DNA of 64,000 nucleotides from contig MCFH01000010.1 of NCBI GenBank assembly GCA_002104945.1, forward strand, positions 864,501-928,500, read 5' to 3'. Positions 13,211 to 28,780 of this stretch are shown here, piece after piece (position 1 is the stretch's first letter; each line of letters starts with the position of its first letter). Origin of the DNA: Piromyces finnis (lineage: Eukaryota > Neocallimastigomycota > Neocallimastigomycetes > Neocallimastigales > Neocallimastigaceae). Position numbers and translations under genes: made by a program. The notes beneath the pieces are model-generated. The model saw only the letters and a program-made list of their open reading frames with translations, was not told the DNA's origin and ran no database searches.

Positions 13211-13474
13211 CTTTTTTTTTTTTTTACTATTAATTGACTTTATAAGCTTTTATTAAAATATTTGATAAAAATATGGGGAAAAAAACCTTAATAAATATTC
13301 TGTAATTATTTTTTATTTGGTTTCCGGCCGGAATATTTCACAATAAAATTATTGATTTTTTTTTGTAATTATGAATATATAGATTTAATAGTTTAAATAA
13401 AAAATATTAAAATACATCATTAATGTATTATTAATTAGTTTTTCTTTTTTTTTCATACATTTCATAATAATAAT

Positions 13475-13507
<33 letters not shown>

Positions 13508-13922
13508 ATGAAATGTTTGAAAAAACTGATGGTTAATCAATAAGAGAAAATTTTCAAAAACATATTATTTTTTTAAAGAGAATAAAAAAGAAATACAAAT
13601 TTTAGAATAATTTCTAATTGTGTTTCATTAAGCAATAAATACTGTAATAATTAAAGTTCTTGCTTTTCAAAATAGAAAAATAATAATAATGATGATGATA
13701 ATAATAATAATAATAAAATTAAGAAATAATATAAAATAAAGTAATGATACTAATAATTAATAAAAAGAGTTTTAGTTAATATTTTTCATTTATTTGGATA
13801 ATTATTAATTTAATTAAATTATAATTAATAAAATAAATTGTAATTTAAAATATACCTTAATAATATAATTAAAATAATGTAAATGTTTAATGAGTAAAAT
13901 TAGAATACTAATTATTATATGA

Positions 13923-13952
13923 ATTCTTGATAATATTCTCATTATCAAGAAT
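13923..13952. repeat. Perfect 12-bp inverted repeat with 6-nt loop
   Basis: ATTCTTGATAAT at 13923-13934 pairs exactly with ATTATCAAGAAT at 13941-13952, leaving the loop ATTCTC. It is intergenic, with no nearby coding exon on either side within 1 kb. Confidence 0.7.
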
Positions 13953-15387
13953 ATTATTTTTACTTAATATAAAAAGTTTATTATTAATATTTTCCTTTCT
14001 AATTCCATGAATTTCAATTTTCTTTTTATAATACCACTCAATAGTATTATTCTTTCAAATAATAAAAGAAAACCAATTTTACAAATAAAACCAAAATTAT
14101 ACTAATATTTATAATGAGGTTAAATTATATATATTATAAAACTAAAATAGATATTAGATATTTATAAATTAATAATAAACTTTAATACTATTTAAATATA
14201 AAATAAAAAGAAAGTTGATGTATATGATGTATAATTAACAATTATAATATAAAGTTTATAAGATTTTTATTTTTACATAAAAATAATTACTTGCTTATTA
14301 TTGCTTATTATTAGTATAAAAATATATAAGAAAAAAATTAAATCATTTTCAATATTTATTCATTTAAAAAGAAAAATCCTTTTTGATAAAACTTTAAAGA
14401 GAAAGTTTCATATATCAAAATTTAACAGGATATATAATCAATATTAATTGAGGAATAATAAATACTATAAAAAATAAAATTTTTTTAATAATAATTCATA
14501 AAGTATATTTATTGACATAAAATCCAATAAATTGTAATATATATTCATTATTAACCTTGGAAATGTAATAATATCTCAAATATACACAATAATCATCTAT
14601 ATGTACTTTACCTATTGAGTTAAATTTAAAAATACAATTTTGCTTCAATATTTATATTCATCATATATAAAGTTATATATTATTTTTCTAAACTTTTATT
14701 GAGTTTTGTGATTAAGAATAAAAAGCATAAATTATATATTTAAAATTAAACTAATATAGAAATATTATAGTTAAAACAATGCTCTTCCAAATATAATTAA
14801 ATTATAAATATTTAATCATATAAACGACAATAATAAAACTCGCAATAAAAATAAATCCAATACTATTATTTTTAAATATATCCAACATTAATAACCGTTA
14901 TATATATATAAAAAGACAATAAGATGTCTGGTAATAATATCAATATCATAGCATATTGTTTTACAAAAAATATATTATTTATCTATTATTATTCCTTATT
15001 TCTATTAATAATAATAAGAAAAAGAAAATACTAATGTTTCTTTTTTTTTTTATTCTTTATTTGTCATACTATTATGAATTATTCATATATTCGAATTCAT
15101 AATTATGTACTAAACTTTTAATAAATCGAAAATTAAAATCATAATACAAAAATGGAATGTTAATAATATCATCACATTTATTATAAACTAATTCTAATAC
15201 TTCCATTATCTAAACTTATTTTCTTTTTTATTACTATAACTTAATAATAAATATTCGATAATCAATTATTTTTTTAATAATAAAATATATTGAATGGATC
15301 AAAAAAATTAAAAAATTGGCTGAATTGAAAAAAATATAAAATTAATAATGTAACATTATATACAAAAAAAAAAAAAAAAAAGAAATA

Positions 15388-18611
<3,224 letters not shown>

Positions 18612-19115
18612 AACCTATAATAATTATTATCAGCTTTCGAAATTAGAAATATTTAAGTACATATTTTCTTTTTTAGAAACTATTATTAATGTTATTGCTT
18701 AAATAATATTATTTTTTTTATAATTACTAATAATATAATAATAAATCCATAATTTATATAACACCAAACAAATACAATTTTTTTTTTCTCTTCATCATAT
18801 TCAATTATGAAAAATATAAATTAAATTATAATAAATATTAATTTATATAATATAATAATAACAATAATAAAACAAGAAAAAAGAAAAAAAAATGTAAAAA
18901 TACTATTTATTGATTCAAAAATGGCTCTTTTAAATGTTCATTTTATGTAAAGAATTATATTTTTTTAGTTTATTTCATTTATATTAATTCCAAGTACAAT
19001 CTATTTATTTAAAAAAAAAAAAAGACGTGTATGTTAAAAAAAAAAAAAAAAAAAAAAAAACATTAATATAATTTATATTATGTTTCTACTTTTCCTTTTC
19101 TACATGATTTGTATG

Positions 19116-19168
<53 letters not shown>

Positions 19169-20162
19169 GTAAAAATAATACTTTTTTGAAATATAAATAA
19201 TATTGATAATAAAAGTTAAATAAAATTTAAAAAAAAAATAAAGTTTAAAAAGTATTTTAAAATGAATTTTTTTTACTATAGCAACTGAATATCTATTTTC
19301 CTTTAATTCCTAAAAACATATATTTCTTCAAATTTCTTCTTCATTTTTGTATTATCTGTATATTTATATTCTACAATATAAAATTATTCATTATTATCTT
19401 TATATTATTTATTATTTAAAATAGTTTAATATATAAAGTTCTTTATTATCTTTTAAGTAACCATCATTATTCATTTCTATATCATATTTTATTTACTTTT
19501 CTCAAACTTTATTATATAAATTGATTTTTGTAATTTTATTTATATTACTTTTTATAATTTATTATATTTTTTTTTTTTTTTTTCATTATATACATCAACA
19601 AAAAAAAAAAAAAAACCCTAAATATATAAAATTTAATAATTCTAATTTTAATTAGTATTAAATAAAACTTTTTACAATTTTTTTTCATTACCTAAAACTT
19701 AATACAGATATCCTTTAATTATAACAATACCATAGATAGCCATTTTATACATTACAATCAATTTTTTATAAGCATAAGAAAAAATAAAAAAAAATATATA
19801 ACATTAATATTTTATATAATATTAATAAATATTTTTCTAAACATGATAGATTGGACAAAGAAATATAAGCACCTTTTTGTATATTAAAATAAAAAAAAAA
19901 TGATACTATCCAATTACGTATATAATCATAAAAGCAATTATTAGACTACATCTTTTATTATTCGGGTTTTTTACTTCTAAATTTATAATAAAAATACATA
20001 TATTAAATAAAACATTCAATTATATTTTGTTTCAACGTCAATATTCAAAAAGTCAAATAATTAAAACATCAATTTAAAATAATCAATAAAAATATTCTAT
20101 TTTAATTATTTTAAATTCTAATTGTTCTTTTAACAAAAATACATTACCATATCAGCAGCAGC
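18612..20162. other. AT-rich intergenic region
   Basis: About 1.55 kb between the ankyrin and kinase genes. Contains long poly-A blocks (near 19035-19060 and 19121-19165). I see no gene and no recognisable regulatory motif. Confidence 0.6.
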
Positions 20163-22510
20163 ATGAGTAGTAATTGTAATACTAATATACTAAATGATAA
20201 AAACTCTAAATCGCAACAATCACAATCTCATTTTTTACATTCAAATAGTGCTAATAATATTAACAAAATGAAAAAATCACAATTAACCAAAGAATATAAT
20301 TCAGTTTCATTATTAAGTTCAACTAAATCTACTAATATTGTAGGTGCTCATTATAAATTGATACGAAAAATTGGGGAAGGTAGTTTTGGTGTTATTTTTG
20401 AAGGTAATAATATAAGATTATAAAAATTATAAAAAGATTATATATATTAACAATGAAATATTCAAATTGTTTTCTGTTTTCTTATCATAATTTCATTATA
20501 ATTATTAATATATATACCCTAGGTGTTGATTTATTAAACAACCAACCAATAGCTGTAAAATTTGAGTCTCGTATGGCAGAATCACCTCAGTTAAAAGATG
20601 AATACCATTCATATAAAATATTGGCTGGAAATGGTATGTTTATTAAAATTAAATAAATTTTTAATTCTATACAAAGGGGGATATATATCAATGTTCTAAT
20701 ATACTATCAATTTATACATTGTTTATTGATATTCTCTTATAATATTTATAATATTTTATAACGCCTATAATAATAATTATAAAAAAGTTGGTATACCCAA
20801 TTCTTATTATTTTGGAACAGAAAATTCTAATAATATTTTAGTTATAGATTTACTCGGACCATCGTTAGAGGATTTATTTGATGTTTGTGGAAGACAATTT
20901 TCAGTAAAAACTGTTGCTATGGTTGCAAAACAAATGGTAAAATATGAAAATGTATATAAATAAAAATTTTGTAGAGTATGTATTCATATTAAATTAATAT
21001 TATCTATTTAAACTTTATATATATAATATTAAAAAAAAAAAAGATTAGTCGAATACAAACTGTTCATGAAAATTCATTAGTCTATCGCGATATAAAACCT
21101 GATAATTTCCTTGTTGGACATATAGTGTAAATTGCTTAATTAATACTTATATCATTCGTTCTTTAAACTTTTTTGTCTTATTAATAATTTTTAAACCATT
21201 AAATTAATCTTAAATAAATTAATAAATTATGCATACTGATGATATTTTTTTTCTATTATTTAAATAATATTATAAAAATTATAAACTGTAATATTGCTTT
21301 ATATTGTGTTTAAAAAAAAATAGTAATGATAATAAACAAATTATACAAACGCACTCAAAAGCTAATCCTCATCCTGCAACACAAATTTATATAGTAGATT
21401 TTGGTATGGCCAAATATTATCGAGATCCTACAACTTTACAACATATTCCATATAAAGAAAAACGAAGTTTAAGTGGAACCGCGAGATATATGAGTATTCA
21501 TACACATCTTGGTCATGAACAAAGTAGAAGAGATGACTTAGAAAGTTTGGGGCATGTATTCATGTACTTTTTAAGAGGTTCTTTACCATGGCAAGGATTA
21601 AAAGCACCAACAAATAAACAAAAATATAAAAAAATTGGTGAGAAAAAAAGATCAACATCAATATCTGAATTGTGTATGGGATTTCCGGGTTAGTATAAAT
21701 ATCATTAGTATAGATGAGAAAAGATTCGTATTTTAATAAATATTAATTTCTTTTAATTATATTATCCTTTTATTATTATAATAATAATAATATTTTATTT
21801 AAAAAAAAAAAATAGAGGAATTTTCAATATATATGAACTATGTTAGAAAATTAGCATTTGAGGAAACACCAGATTATAACTATCTACGAGGGTTGATGGA
21901 TAATGTATTAAAGAATATGGAATGTGAAGATGATGGTCTTTATGATTGGGTATATGTTATTGATAAAAGAAGGAAAGAAAAAGAGAAAGAAAAAGAACGT
22001 AGAATCGATCTTATATACCCCCAAAATGTAGCTTCAAATAATCATCTATTTAATGGAAAAGTTCCACAAATTCAATATTCTATTAAATTCCATTCTCAAG
22101 ATATTCATAAATCTAGCAAATCTAAATTAATTGATTCAAACTCATCTAGGCAATTATCACCTATCCAAATGCAACTACAAAATAATGCGTTACGAAATTC
22201 AACAAATTTATATAATTCAAGAAATTCAAGAAAATATCAAAATTATAAGCAAATTGAAAAATTGACAAGGTCTAAATCATATGATAGATGTAATAAATAT
22301 GAGGATAATTTACGATATATCTCAGATAAAGATGAATATGCTAAATTAATGGTATCCGAAAATGACATCAGAACTGACCAAAAATATTATAAAAATGAAT
22401 ATAATATAGATAATCCAAGAATTATTAAAAATAAACTAAAAAATAAAAATACAGAGGAAACAGAAAATATATCATGCTTCAAACATATGTTTTTATGCTG
22501 CTTTAAATAA
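20163..22510 (+). CDS. YCK: Casein kinase 1, Yck1/2 type (547 aa), six exons
   Basis: Exons: 20163-20403, 20523-20633, 20788-20936, 21044-21126, 21324-21688, 21816-22510, all phase-consistent. Ser/Thr kinase of the CK1 family. Visible motifs are the glycine loop IGEGSFG (from residue 70), catalytic Lys93 in [17 protein letters not shown], catalytic loop [10 protein letters not shown] (YRD in place of HRD, as in yeast Yck1/2), [28 protein letters not shown] and the CK1 hallmark LPWQGLKA. The C-terminal ~230 residues are basic and low-complexity and end [14 protein letters not shown] near-terminal Cys pair is where yeast Yck1/2 are palmitoylated, so plasma-membrane attachment is likely. The stretch between the catalytic loop and DFG, at the exon 4/5 junction, is about 14 residues longer than I recall for yeast Yck2. 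Confidence 0.93.
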
Positions 22511-24590
22511 AAAGAAATTTATTGAATATTTTTAATATTACCAGATTTAGAATATTAAAATAATTATATTAATAAATTAATATTAAATTAAATAGTAATT
22601 AGTGATTCCCTTATTCCCTTAATTATAATAAAAAATTATCTTTTTTTTTTTTTTTTTTGATATAATTCAAATATTCAATTCATTTCATTTATTTATTCAT
22701 CATTCATATAATTTTCTAAAAATAAAAATAAAAATTAAAATAAATAGTATTTAAAAAAAAAAAAAAAAAGGAATTTTACTTTAAAAGCTATTTTTCTTGA
22801 CAACGTTATAATTATTGTAAAAAAAAAATGTATACCCTATATATATATAACATTACAAAATAGATTAAATTAATTATTATTGTTATTAAGTTATTAATAT
22901 TAAAAACATATATACATTTGTTCATTTCATTTTACATCAAACCCGTATAAAAAGCCATCATTAATTACTTTTTTTAATAAAATCAAATACAATAACAAAT
23001 AATTAAAAAAAACAATAAAACTTAAATTCTTTATGAGAAAAAAAAAAAAAGATTAATTAATATATTAATAATATATATTATAATATGAAAATTTTGATTT
23101 CATAAAAATCAACTAGAGAATTAATTTATTAAAAAAAAAAAGTATACGAAAATATAAAAATAAATTAAATATTCATTTTAAACTTTAAATATTAATAAAA
23201 AGTTGAAAACTATAGATTTAGTGAAATGCTTTTTATTTTATAAAATAATATTTTTTAAAAAAAAAATAATAATAAACATCAATAAAAAGAAATTAAAAGG
23301 TAAAAGATAATCTATATTAATATTAATATTTTCAAGTTTAAAAATAAAAAGAAAAGCTATAATCGATATCTATCCTTTTTTTTTTTTATTGATTTTTATT
23401 AATCCTGTTAGATTTTATTGGATTGGAATTAACTCAGAAATTAATATAATATGCCTATTCAACCTTTAACTTAACCATTCTTCCCTTTTCAAGCTAATAC
23501 TAATAAAAACAAATATATAAAAATATTGAAAGTATTAATACTAAATAGATTGTAAATCATAAAATAAATTAAAAAAGCCATTCTATTTTTAAAATAAAAT
23601 AAAAAAAAAGTATCAAAATTTTAATAAATATTATCTTTATAAATTTTCTTTTTTCCTTTCCTTTATATATAAAATATAATGGAAATGGAGAAAATTAAAA
23701 ACATAAAACATAAAATAAATTATTCCTATTATTCCTAACTATTTATTATTATTTTATAGTTTTCATCTTTGCATTTTTCATTATGTAAAAATATTCAGTT
23801 TTTACATTACATTATTATGAACTATTAGGAATTAGGAATACAATATAAAAAAATTTAATAGTTTATGAGAAAAATATTATTATTTATTTATTAATAATAG
23901 TATTTTAATATATTACAATTCAATTGATTTAAATTGATTTATTGGATGAATATATATTTTTTTGATTTTCTTACCAATCATTGTTATAATAGGAATATTT
24001 GTAGATTTAGTATATAAGCTGTTTATTTCCTACAATAATTAATACTTTACACGATTTATAATAAATTATTTATTTTAATTGTTAATGTAAGTTAAAAAAA
24101 ATAAATTATAGTATAATTAATGAAATTACCAAATAAACAGTAATGAAATAAAATACAAGTAATAAGCAATAATTTTTGGAGAAGAAATAATAATAATAGT
24201 TAATAATAAAAATAAATGATACTAATACTATCAGAATCAAGAGAGTAAATGGGATTTTTTAAGCCAATAAATCGAATTATATTATTATATTATATTATAT
24301 TATAAATCACAATAATTAGAGATATAATAAAAAATTACAACTCTTAATACAAAAGTAAATAAATATAAATAAAAAAAAAAAAGAGATAAATTTAATAATT
24401 ATATATTAAACGTTAATATAAAATGATCATTCACATATATGAAAATGATATTTAATAGAAATAATCTTAAAAGAAACTAAATAATTGAAATAATTCAGAA
24501 TAAAAGGGAAAATAATTAATATAGAATAAGGAATGATATTAATATTTTTTAAATTTTATAATAAAAATATGAATAGATTAATTATACAAA
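22511..24590. other. AT-rich intergenic region
   Basis: About 2.1 kb. Poly-A/T tracts and short AT repeats (TATAT near 24280-24302) only. It includes the promoter of the strongly codon-biased aminotransferase gene, but no discrete element stands out. Confidence 0.6.
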
Positions 24591-25715
24591 ATGTCTAAGA
24601 CTTGGAATTTCGGAGCTGGTCCAGCTGTTATGCCACACAGCGTTTTAGTAAAGGCCCAAAAGGAACTCGTTGATTACCGTGGTTCTGGTATGTCCGTTAT
24701 GGAACTTTCCCACCGTTCCAAGGAATTCGATGACATTATTAACAATGCCGAAGCTAATCTTCGTAAGTTAATGGGTATTCCAAGTAACTACAAGGTTCTC
24801 TTCCTTCAAGGTGGTGCTACTGCTCAATTCTCCAGTGTTTTCCTTAACCTTGTTGGTGATGACATTAACAGACCATGTGATTACATGGTTTCTGGTGGAT
24901 GGTCTGACAAGGCTGCTGCTGAAGCTAAGAAGCTTGGTGCTAATGTTAATTACGTTTTCAACACTAAGTCTGAAGGTTTCACCCGTATTCCACCAAAGAG
25001 TGAATGGAAATTAAGTCCAAACGCTTCTTACCTTTACTTCTGTGATAATGAAACTGTTCACGGTGTTGAATTCCAAGAAGTTCCAAAGGTTAACTGCCCA
25101 ATTGTTTGTGATATGTCTTCCAACATTCTTTCCCGTAAGGTCGATGTTTCTAAGTACGATGTAATTATGGCTGGTGCTCAAAAGAACATTGGTCCAGCTG
25201 GTTTAACTATTGTTATCATTAAGGAAAACCTTATTGGTACCCGTCTTAACCCAAAGGTTCCATGCCCACTTTACTTAAACTACAAGACCCACGGTGCTAA
25301 CCGTTCTTTATACAACACTCCACCAACCTTCGGTATTTACATGGCTGGTCTTGTCTTCGAATGGTTATTATCTATTGGTGGTGTTGATGCTATCTCTGAA
25401 ATTAACTCTAGAAAGGCTAACCGTTTATACTCTACCATCAACAAGTACAGCAACGTTTACAAGGCTGTTGTTTCCCCAGACTGCAGATCTAGAATGAACG
25501 TTCCATTCAGAGTTATTGATGCTTCTGGAAAGCCATCTAAGGAACTTGAAGCTGAATTCCTTAAGGGTGCTGTTGCTCGTCGTATGGTCCAATTAAAGGG
25601 TCACAGATCTGTTGGTGGTATTCGTGCCTCTATTTACAACGCCATGCCAGAAGAAGGTGTTGAATTCTTATGTAAATACATGGAAGAATTCGCCAGACAA
25701 AAGGCTAAGTTATAA
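24591..25715 (+). CDS. SER1: Phosphoserine aminotransferase (374 aa)
   Basis: PLP-dependent class V aminotransferase converting 3-phosphohydroxypyruvate plus glutamate to 3-phosphoserine plus 2-oxoglutarate, the second step of serine biosynthesis. Full length and intron-free. Family motifs: FGAGPA at the start, MELSHRSKEF, FLQGGATAQF, GGWS with the PLP-stacking Trp104, NETVHGVEF, VCDMSSNILSR, and AGAQKNIGPAG with Schiff-base Lys198; C-terminal KGHRSVGGIRASIYNA is the phosphate-binding segment. Codon use is strikingly different from every neighbour (AAG, TTC, AAC, GGT, CTT and CGT preferred) and G+C is visibly higher, as expected for a highly expressed gene; recent transfer is an alternative. 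The 67-aa frames inside it on the same strand are shadows. Confidence 0.98.
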   Translation: MSKTWNFGAGPAVMPHSVLVKAQKELVDYRGSGMSVMELSHRSKEFDDIINNAEANLRKLMGIPSNYKVLFLQGGATAQFSSVFLNLVGDDINRPCDYMVSGGWSDKAAAEAKKLGANVNYVFNTKSEGFTRIPPKSEWKLSPNASYLYFCDNETVHGVEFQEVPKVNCPIVCDMSSNILSRKVDVSKYDVIMAGAQKNIGPAGLTIVIIKENLIGTRLNPKVPCPLYLNYKTHGANRSLYNTPPTFGIYMAGLVFEWLLSIGGVDAISEINSRKANRLYSTINKYSNVYKAVVSPDCRSRMNVPFRVIDASGKPSKELEAEFLKGAVARRMVQLKGHRSVGGIRASIYNAMPEEGVEFLCKYMEEFARQKAKL

Positions 25716-26395
25716 ATTAATTAAATTGACATGTTTTATCAACTCTTTCTTTCTAATATATTAGGAGAAAAAAATTAATACTAATCTTTTTTCTAGTTGA
25801 AGAAAAGGGTTTTGGTAGTTAAATGTTCTTACAAAAGTAATTTTTTAGAAAGAGAAAAAAAAATTATTAAAATAATAATTAGATTTTTTAAATAATTTTA
25901 AAATTTTTTTATTATAATTACATATCTTAAATGCCAAGCGCTAAAGGCAATAATTTCCACAATAAAACAAATTGAGAAAAATTAAAGAAATATTTTTTTT
26001 ATAAAATCCTTATTTAATTTAAAAATGTAAATAAAAAAAATATTAATATTAAGAAATTAGAATAGATAACCTTTTTTTTTTTTTTTAAATAAAAAAAAAA
26101 TATAAATAAATAAAGAAAAGCAAAATATATAAATAAAAAATTAATAATAAAAAACTAAGAAAGTATTGGAGTTTAATTTATCTTTACATTTATTTTTAAT
26201 TTTTAATATAGTAAATTTAAAATATTTGTTATTTTTAAAAAAAAAAGAAAAAAAAAAGATTCTTATTATTATAGCATTATTTAATATCAATGTAAAACTT
26301 AGATATATTACCGATACTTTTAATCTTTTTATATTATTATTTATTTTATTTCATCTTTATAGTAAAGATCTTTAAAGAAATAAATTAAAATAGAT
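25716..26395. other. Intergenic region upstream of the LINE insertion
   Basis: About 680 bp of AT-rich sequence with poly-A/poly-T runs. A 69-codon frame (26166-26375) is hydrophobic/Lys-rich and probably a chance frame. The right end is the 5' target-site duplication. Confidence 0.5.
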
Positions 26396-26407
26396 AGTCC
26401 TCCCTTT
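26396..26407 (+). repeat. Target-site duplication, 5' copy
   Basis: AGTCCTCCCTTT, identical to 27986-27997 immediately after the poly(A) tail. A 12-bp C-rich word is very unlikely to recur by chance in this DNA. Confidence 0.85.
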
Positions 26408-27985
26408 ACTTTTTTCAGTCAGTAAATTCTTAAGAAATCCTAATATTCCTATTCCCTTCAAAAAGCTAGTACTTAACTCACAAGTGATTAGCAGAGTTTC
26501 ATACTTTGCACCATTACTTGGATCCAACAAAGCTAGGTCTAGAATTGCTCAGAAGCATGTTAACAAAGGAATACGATGGGTTGCCGGAGTTCATAAAGCT
26601 GTATCGTTTATATCTTTATACTCTATTTCAAAAGATTTGAATATTCCTCCATTGTCAGCCAAATGTGCGTTAGCTCAGGTTAGATGTTTTAACAAATGGA
26701 AAAACTCAAATTGTATTATCTCATACCTTGTCAATTACATTCCTAAATTTAGAAAATACACGTGGTGCAAATCAAGTAGGACACTTGATAAAAAATTAAA
26801 GAAACATGGAGATGTTAAAGCAGTTAAAAACTTTTATTGGAAAGATCTCAAAGGAAATTCAATCAAAGCGCAATATTATGATGATAATAAATTTATTGAA
26901 ACTAAAGATTTTATTAAATTATGTTATGAGTACCCAGAGTTTGCCTATGGCTTCTACTGGCTCTTGAAAGCAAGAAGCGGATACAAGTTGGATGCTAGAG
27001 TTGCCAAAGCTGCTAAATTTGTTGATCCAGTTTGTCCTAACTACTGTCCATGTTGCAAGTGTGGTGTTCAAAGTATTAAACATTGGTTATTAGATTGTCC
27101 AACATTTAGAGATATCCGTATTAAACATTATGATTCCATAGTCCAGCTACTAAATTTTTTCAGTCAACGTAATTCCAATAGTCCTATCAATAATAATGAA
27201 AATGTTAATATCAGTAGAATAGCAATAACATTAATAGTAATAGTAACAATAGTAGTAATAACAATAGTAATAGTAACAATAGTAATAATAACAATAGTAG
27301 TAATAGAAATAATAATATTAGTAATGATAACAATAGTGAAGATAATAATTCTAATTTAGATAGTAATTTAGTTAATGATAGTAATAGTTCTAATAATCCG
27401 GTGAATATTAATGTGTATGATTATTCTAGTGTGTGCAGTAAAATATTTAAATTCCTTCTTGGGGGAAGAAGTTTTAACAATATTAATTACAATTCAAGGG
27501 AATGGAAAGAACTTTGTAAGCGTCAGATTCAATCTGGTACTAACGAAGGAACACCATTCTTGACGGTAACCGCGGAACTTCTAACCAAAATCATGCCTTT
27601 TGCTATTGGCCAGCAATGGTCAATGTTCAAAAGGTTTGAAGCAACATCCAAGAGCGTCAATGCTGAAGAAACAGTAAGACAGGCCAGGAGGGCCAGCGCA
27701 ACCAATGGAGATCATAATTTTGTTCCATGACAAAATTTTGATCTTTGGCTCGGTGTCCCATTGGAAGTCAAATACAATTATTATACTTTAGTATGATAGT
27801 GGCTTTCTTACTTTAATTAAAATTACTAGAATACATTATACCCAATTTTTATTCATTTGTGTTTATTTAAACATATTTTTTTTTTATTTTTATTTTAATT
27901 TTAATTTTTTTATTACATGTATTATAATTTTAATTAAATTAATAATAAAGTTTAAAATATTTGATGCCGTTAAAAAAAAAAAAAA
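26408..27985 (+). mobile_element. 5'-truncated non-LTR retrotransposon (LINE)
   Basis: A 1.58-kb insertion bounded by 12-bp direct repeats. It holds only the C-terminal part of a reverse-transcriptase ORF, then a ~240-nt 3' UTR and a run of about 15 A. A 5' truncation, a poly(A) end and flanking target-site duplication are the hallmarks of target-primed reverse transcription. Its G+C content and codon use are higher than the flanks. Confidence 0.85.
26409..27730 (+). pseudogene. LINE ORF2 C-terminal remnant (frameshifted)
   Basis: Open from the insertion boundary without its own ATG. It encodes the region downstream of the RT catalytic core: KKLVLNSQVISRVSYFAPLLG, KHVNKGIRWVAGVHK, then a Cys/His knuckle CPCCKCGVQSIKHWLLDC as found near the C-terminus of R1/I/Tad-type LINE proteins. 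At about 27,215-27,225 the frame changes by one base within an AGTAAT-rich Ser/Asn tract, and coding resumes in another frame through VYDYSSVCSKIFKFLLGG to GDHNFVP, stop 27730. The RT palm motif (YADD type) is absent. It cannot make an active transposase. Confidence 0.8.
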
Positions 27986-27986
27986 A
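27972..27986 (+). other. Poly(A) tail of the LINE
   Basis: Run of A directly between the element's 3' UTR (ending GATGCCGTT) and the 3' target-site duplication; the last A may belong to the duplication. Confidence 0.8.
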
Positions 27987-27997
27987 GTCCTCCCTTT
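27986..27997 (+). repeat. Target-site duplication, 3' copy
   Basis: Second copy of AGTCCTCCCTTT; the sequences diverge right after it (C here, A at the 5' copy). Confidence 0.85.
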
Positions 27998-28675
27998 CTC
28001 CTTTCTAATGTTATAAAATTTTTAAAATTTACCATTATTGTTAAGAGTATCAATAAATAAAATAAATCTAATATAAAATAAAATAATAATAATTAATAGT
28101 ATAATAATTGTAAACTATATTTTAGATTAAATATTAGCACTTTTATATATATAAGACATTATATAATATAAATCATTATTATTGATAAACTAAATACTTA
28201 AGTCCTGCTAAAAATAAAAATATCAATTTTTAAAAAACATGATACATAATATTACAGTATTACTAATTATTTGTTTGTTTGTTTACTTATTTGTAATATT
28301 TTTATTTTATTTTATTTATTTATTCATTATTTATTATTTATTTATTATTCATTATTCATTATTCATTATTCATTATTCATTATTTATTATTTATTATTTA
28401 TTTTGGTTGTATTTTATAAGAATATTTTAAAAAAAAAAAAGATAAGGAAAAAGAAAAAACTTACTTATGATATTTTAAATTATATAAAGATATAAATATA
28501 TATAAATATTAATACATGATTTTATTGCTATTTTAATTTTTTGTTATCAAGAAACTTTTTACTAATTTTAAAAAGTTTTTTGTTTTTGAATTAATTCTTT
28601 CTTTCCTTTAACTATTTTCTTGGCTTAATAATATTTACTATTATTTTTTTTTTCTTTTATCTTAACCTATATTGA

Positions 28676-28708
<33 letters not shown>

Positions 28709-28780
28709 GATGGTAATATATTTATTTTGGGGTATTTATTATTACTGTTGGTGTTGCTGTTGTTTAGAAAAAAAAATTTT
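27998..28780. other. AT-rich intergenic region
   Basis: About 780 bp between the LINE and the 3' end of the NBP35-type gene. Holds a heptamer repeat (see 28346-28382) and a poly-T block (28681-28708). The 63- and 74-codon frames here are products of the repeat. Confidence 0.6.
28346..28382. repeat. ATTATTC heptamer tandem repeat
   Basis: About five head-to-tail copies of ATTATTC within a longer TTTA/TTA-rich stretch. Confidence 0.8.

Larger units (their letters stand above)
12627..15387. other. AT-rich intergenic region
   Basis: About 2.8 kb. Holds a GTA/TAG trinucleotide run (about 13181-13210), a GC-rich 12-bp palindrome (13322-13333), a poly-T block (13477-13503) and a perfect 12-bp hairpin (13923-13952). 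A 36-codon frame starting ATGTCTGGT at 14924 is not supported further. Confidence 0.6.

Noticed and set aside
26166-26375. 69-codon frame just left of the LINE
   Set aside because: Leu/Phe/Ile/Lys-rich with no motif; probably chance, and it does not continue into the element.
28239-28495. 63- and 74-codon frames near the heptamer repeat
   Set aside because: Repeat-derived Tyr/Phe/Ile strings that overlap each other; no gene evidence.
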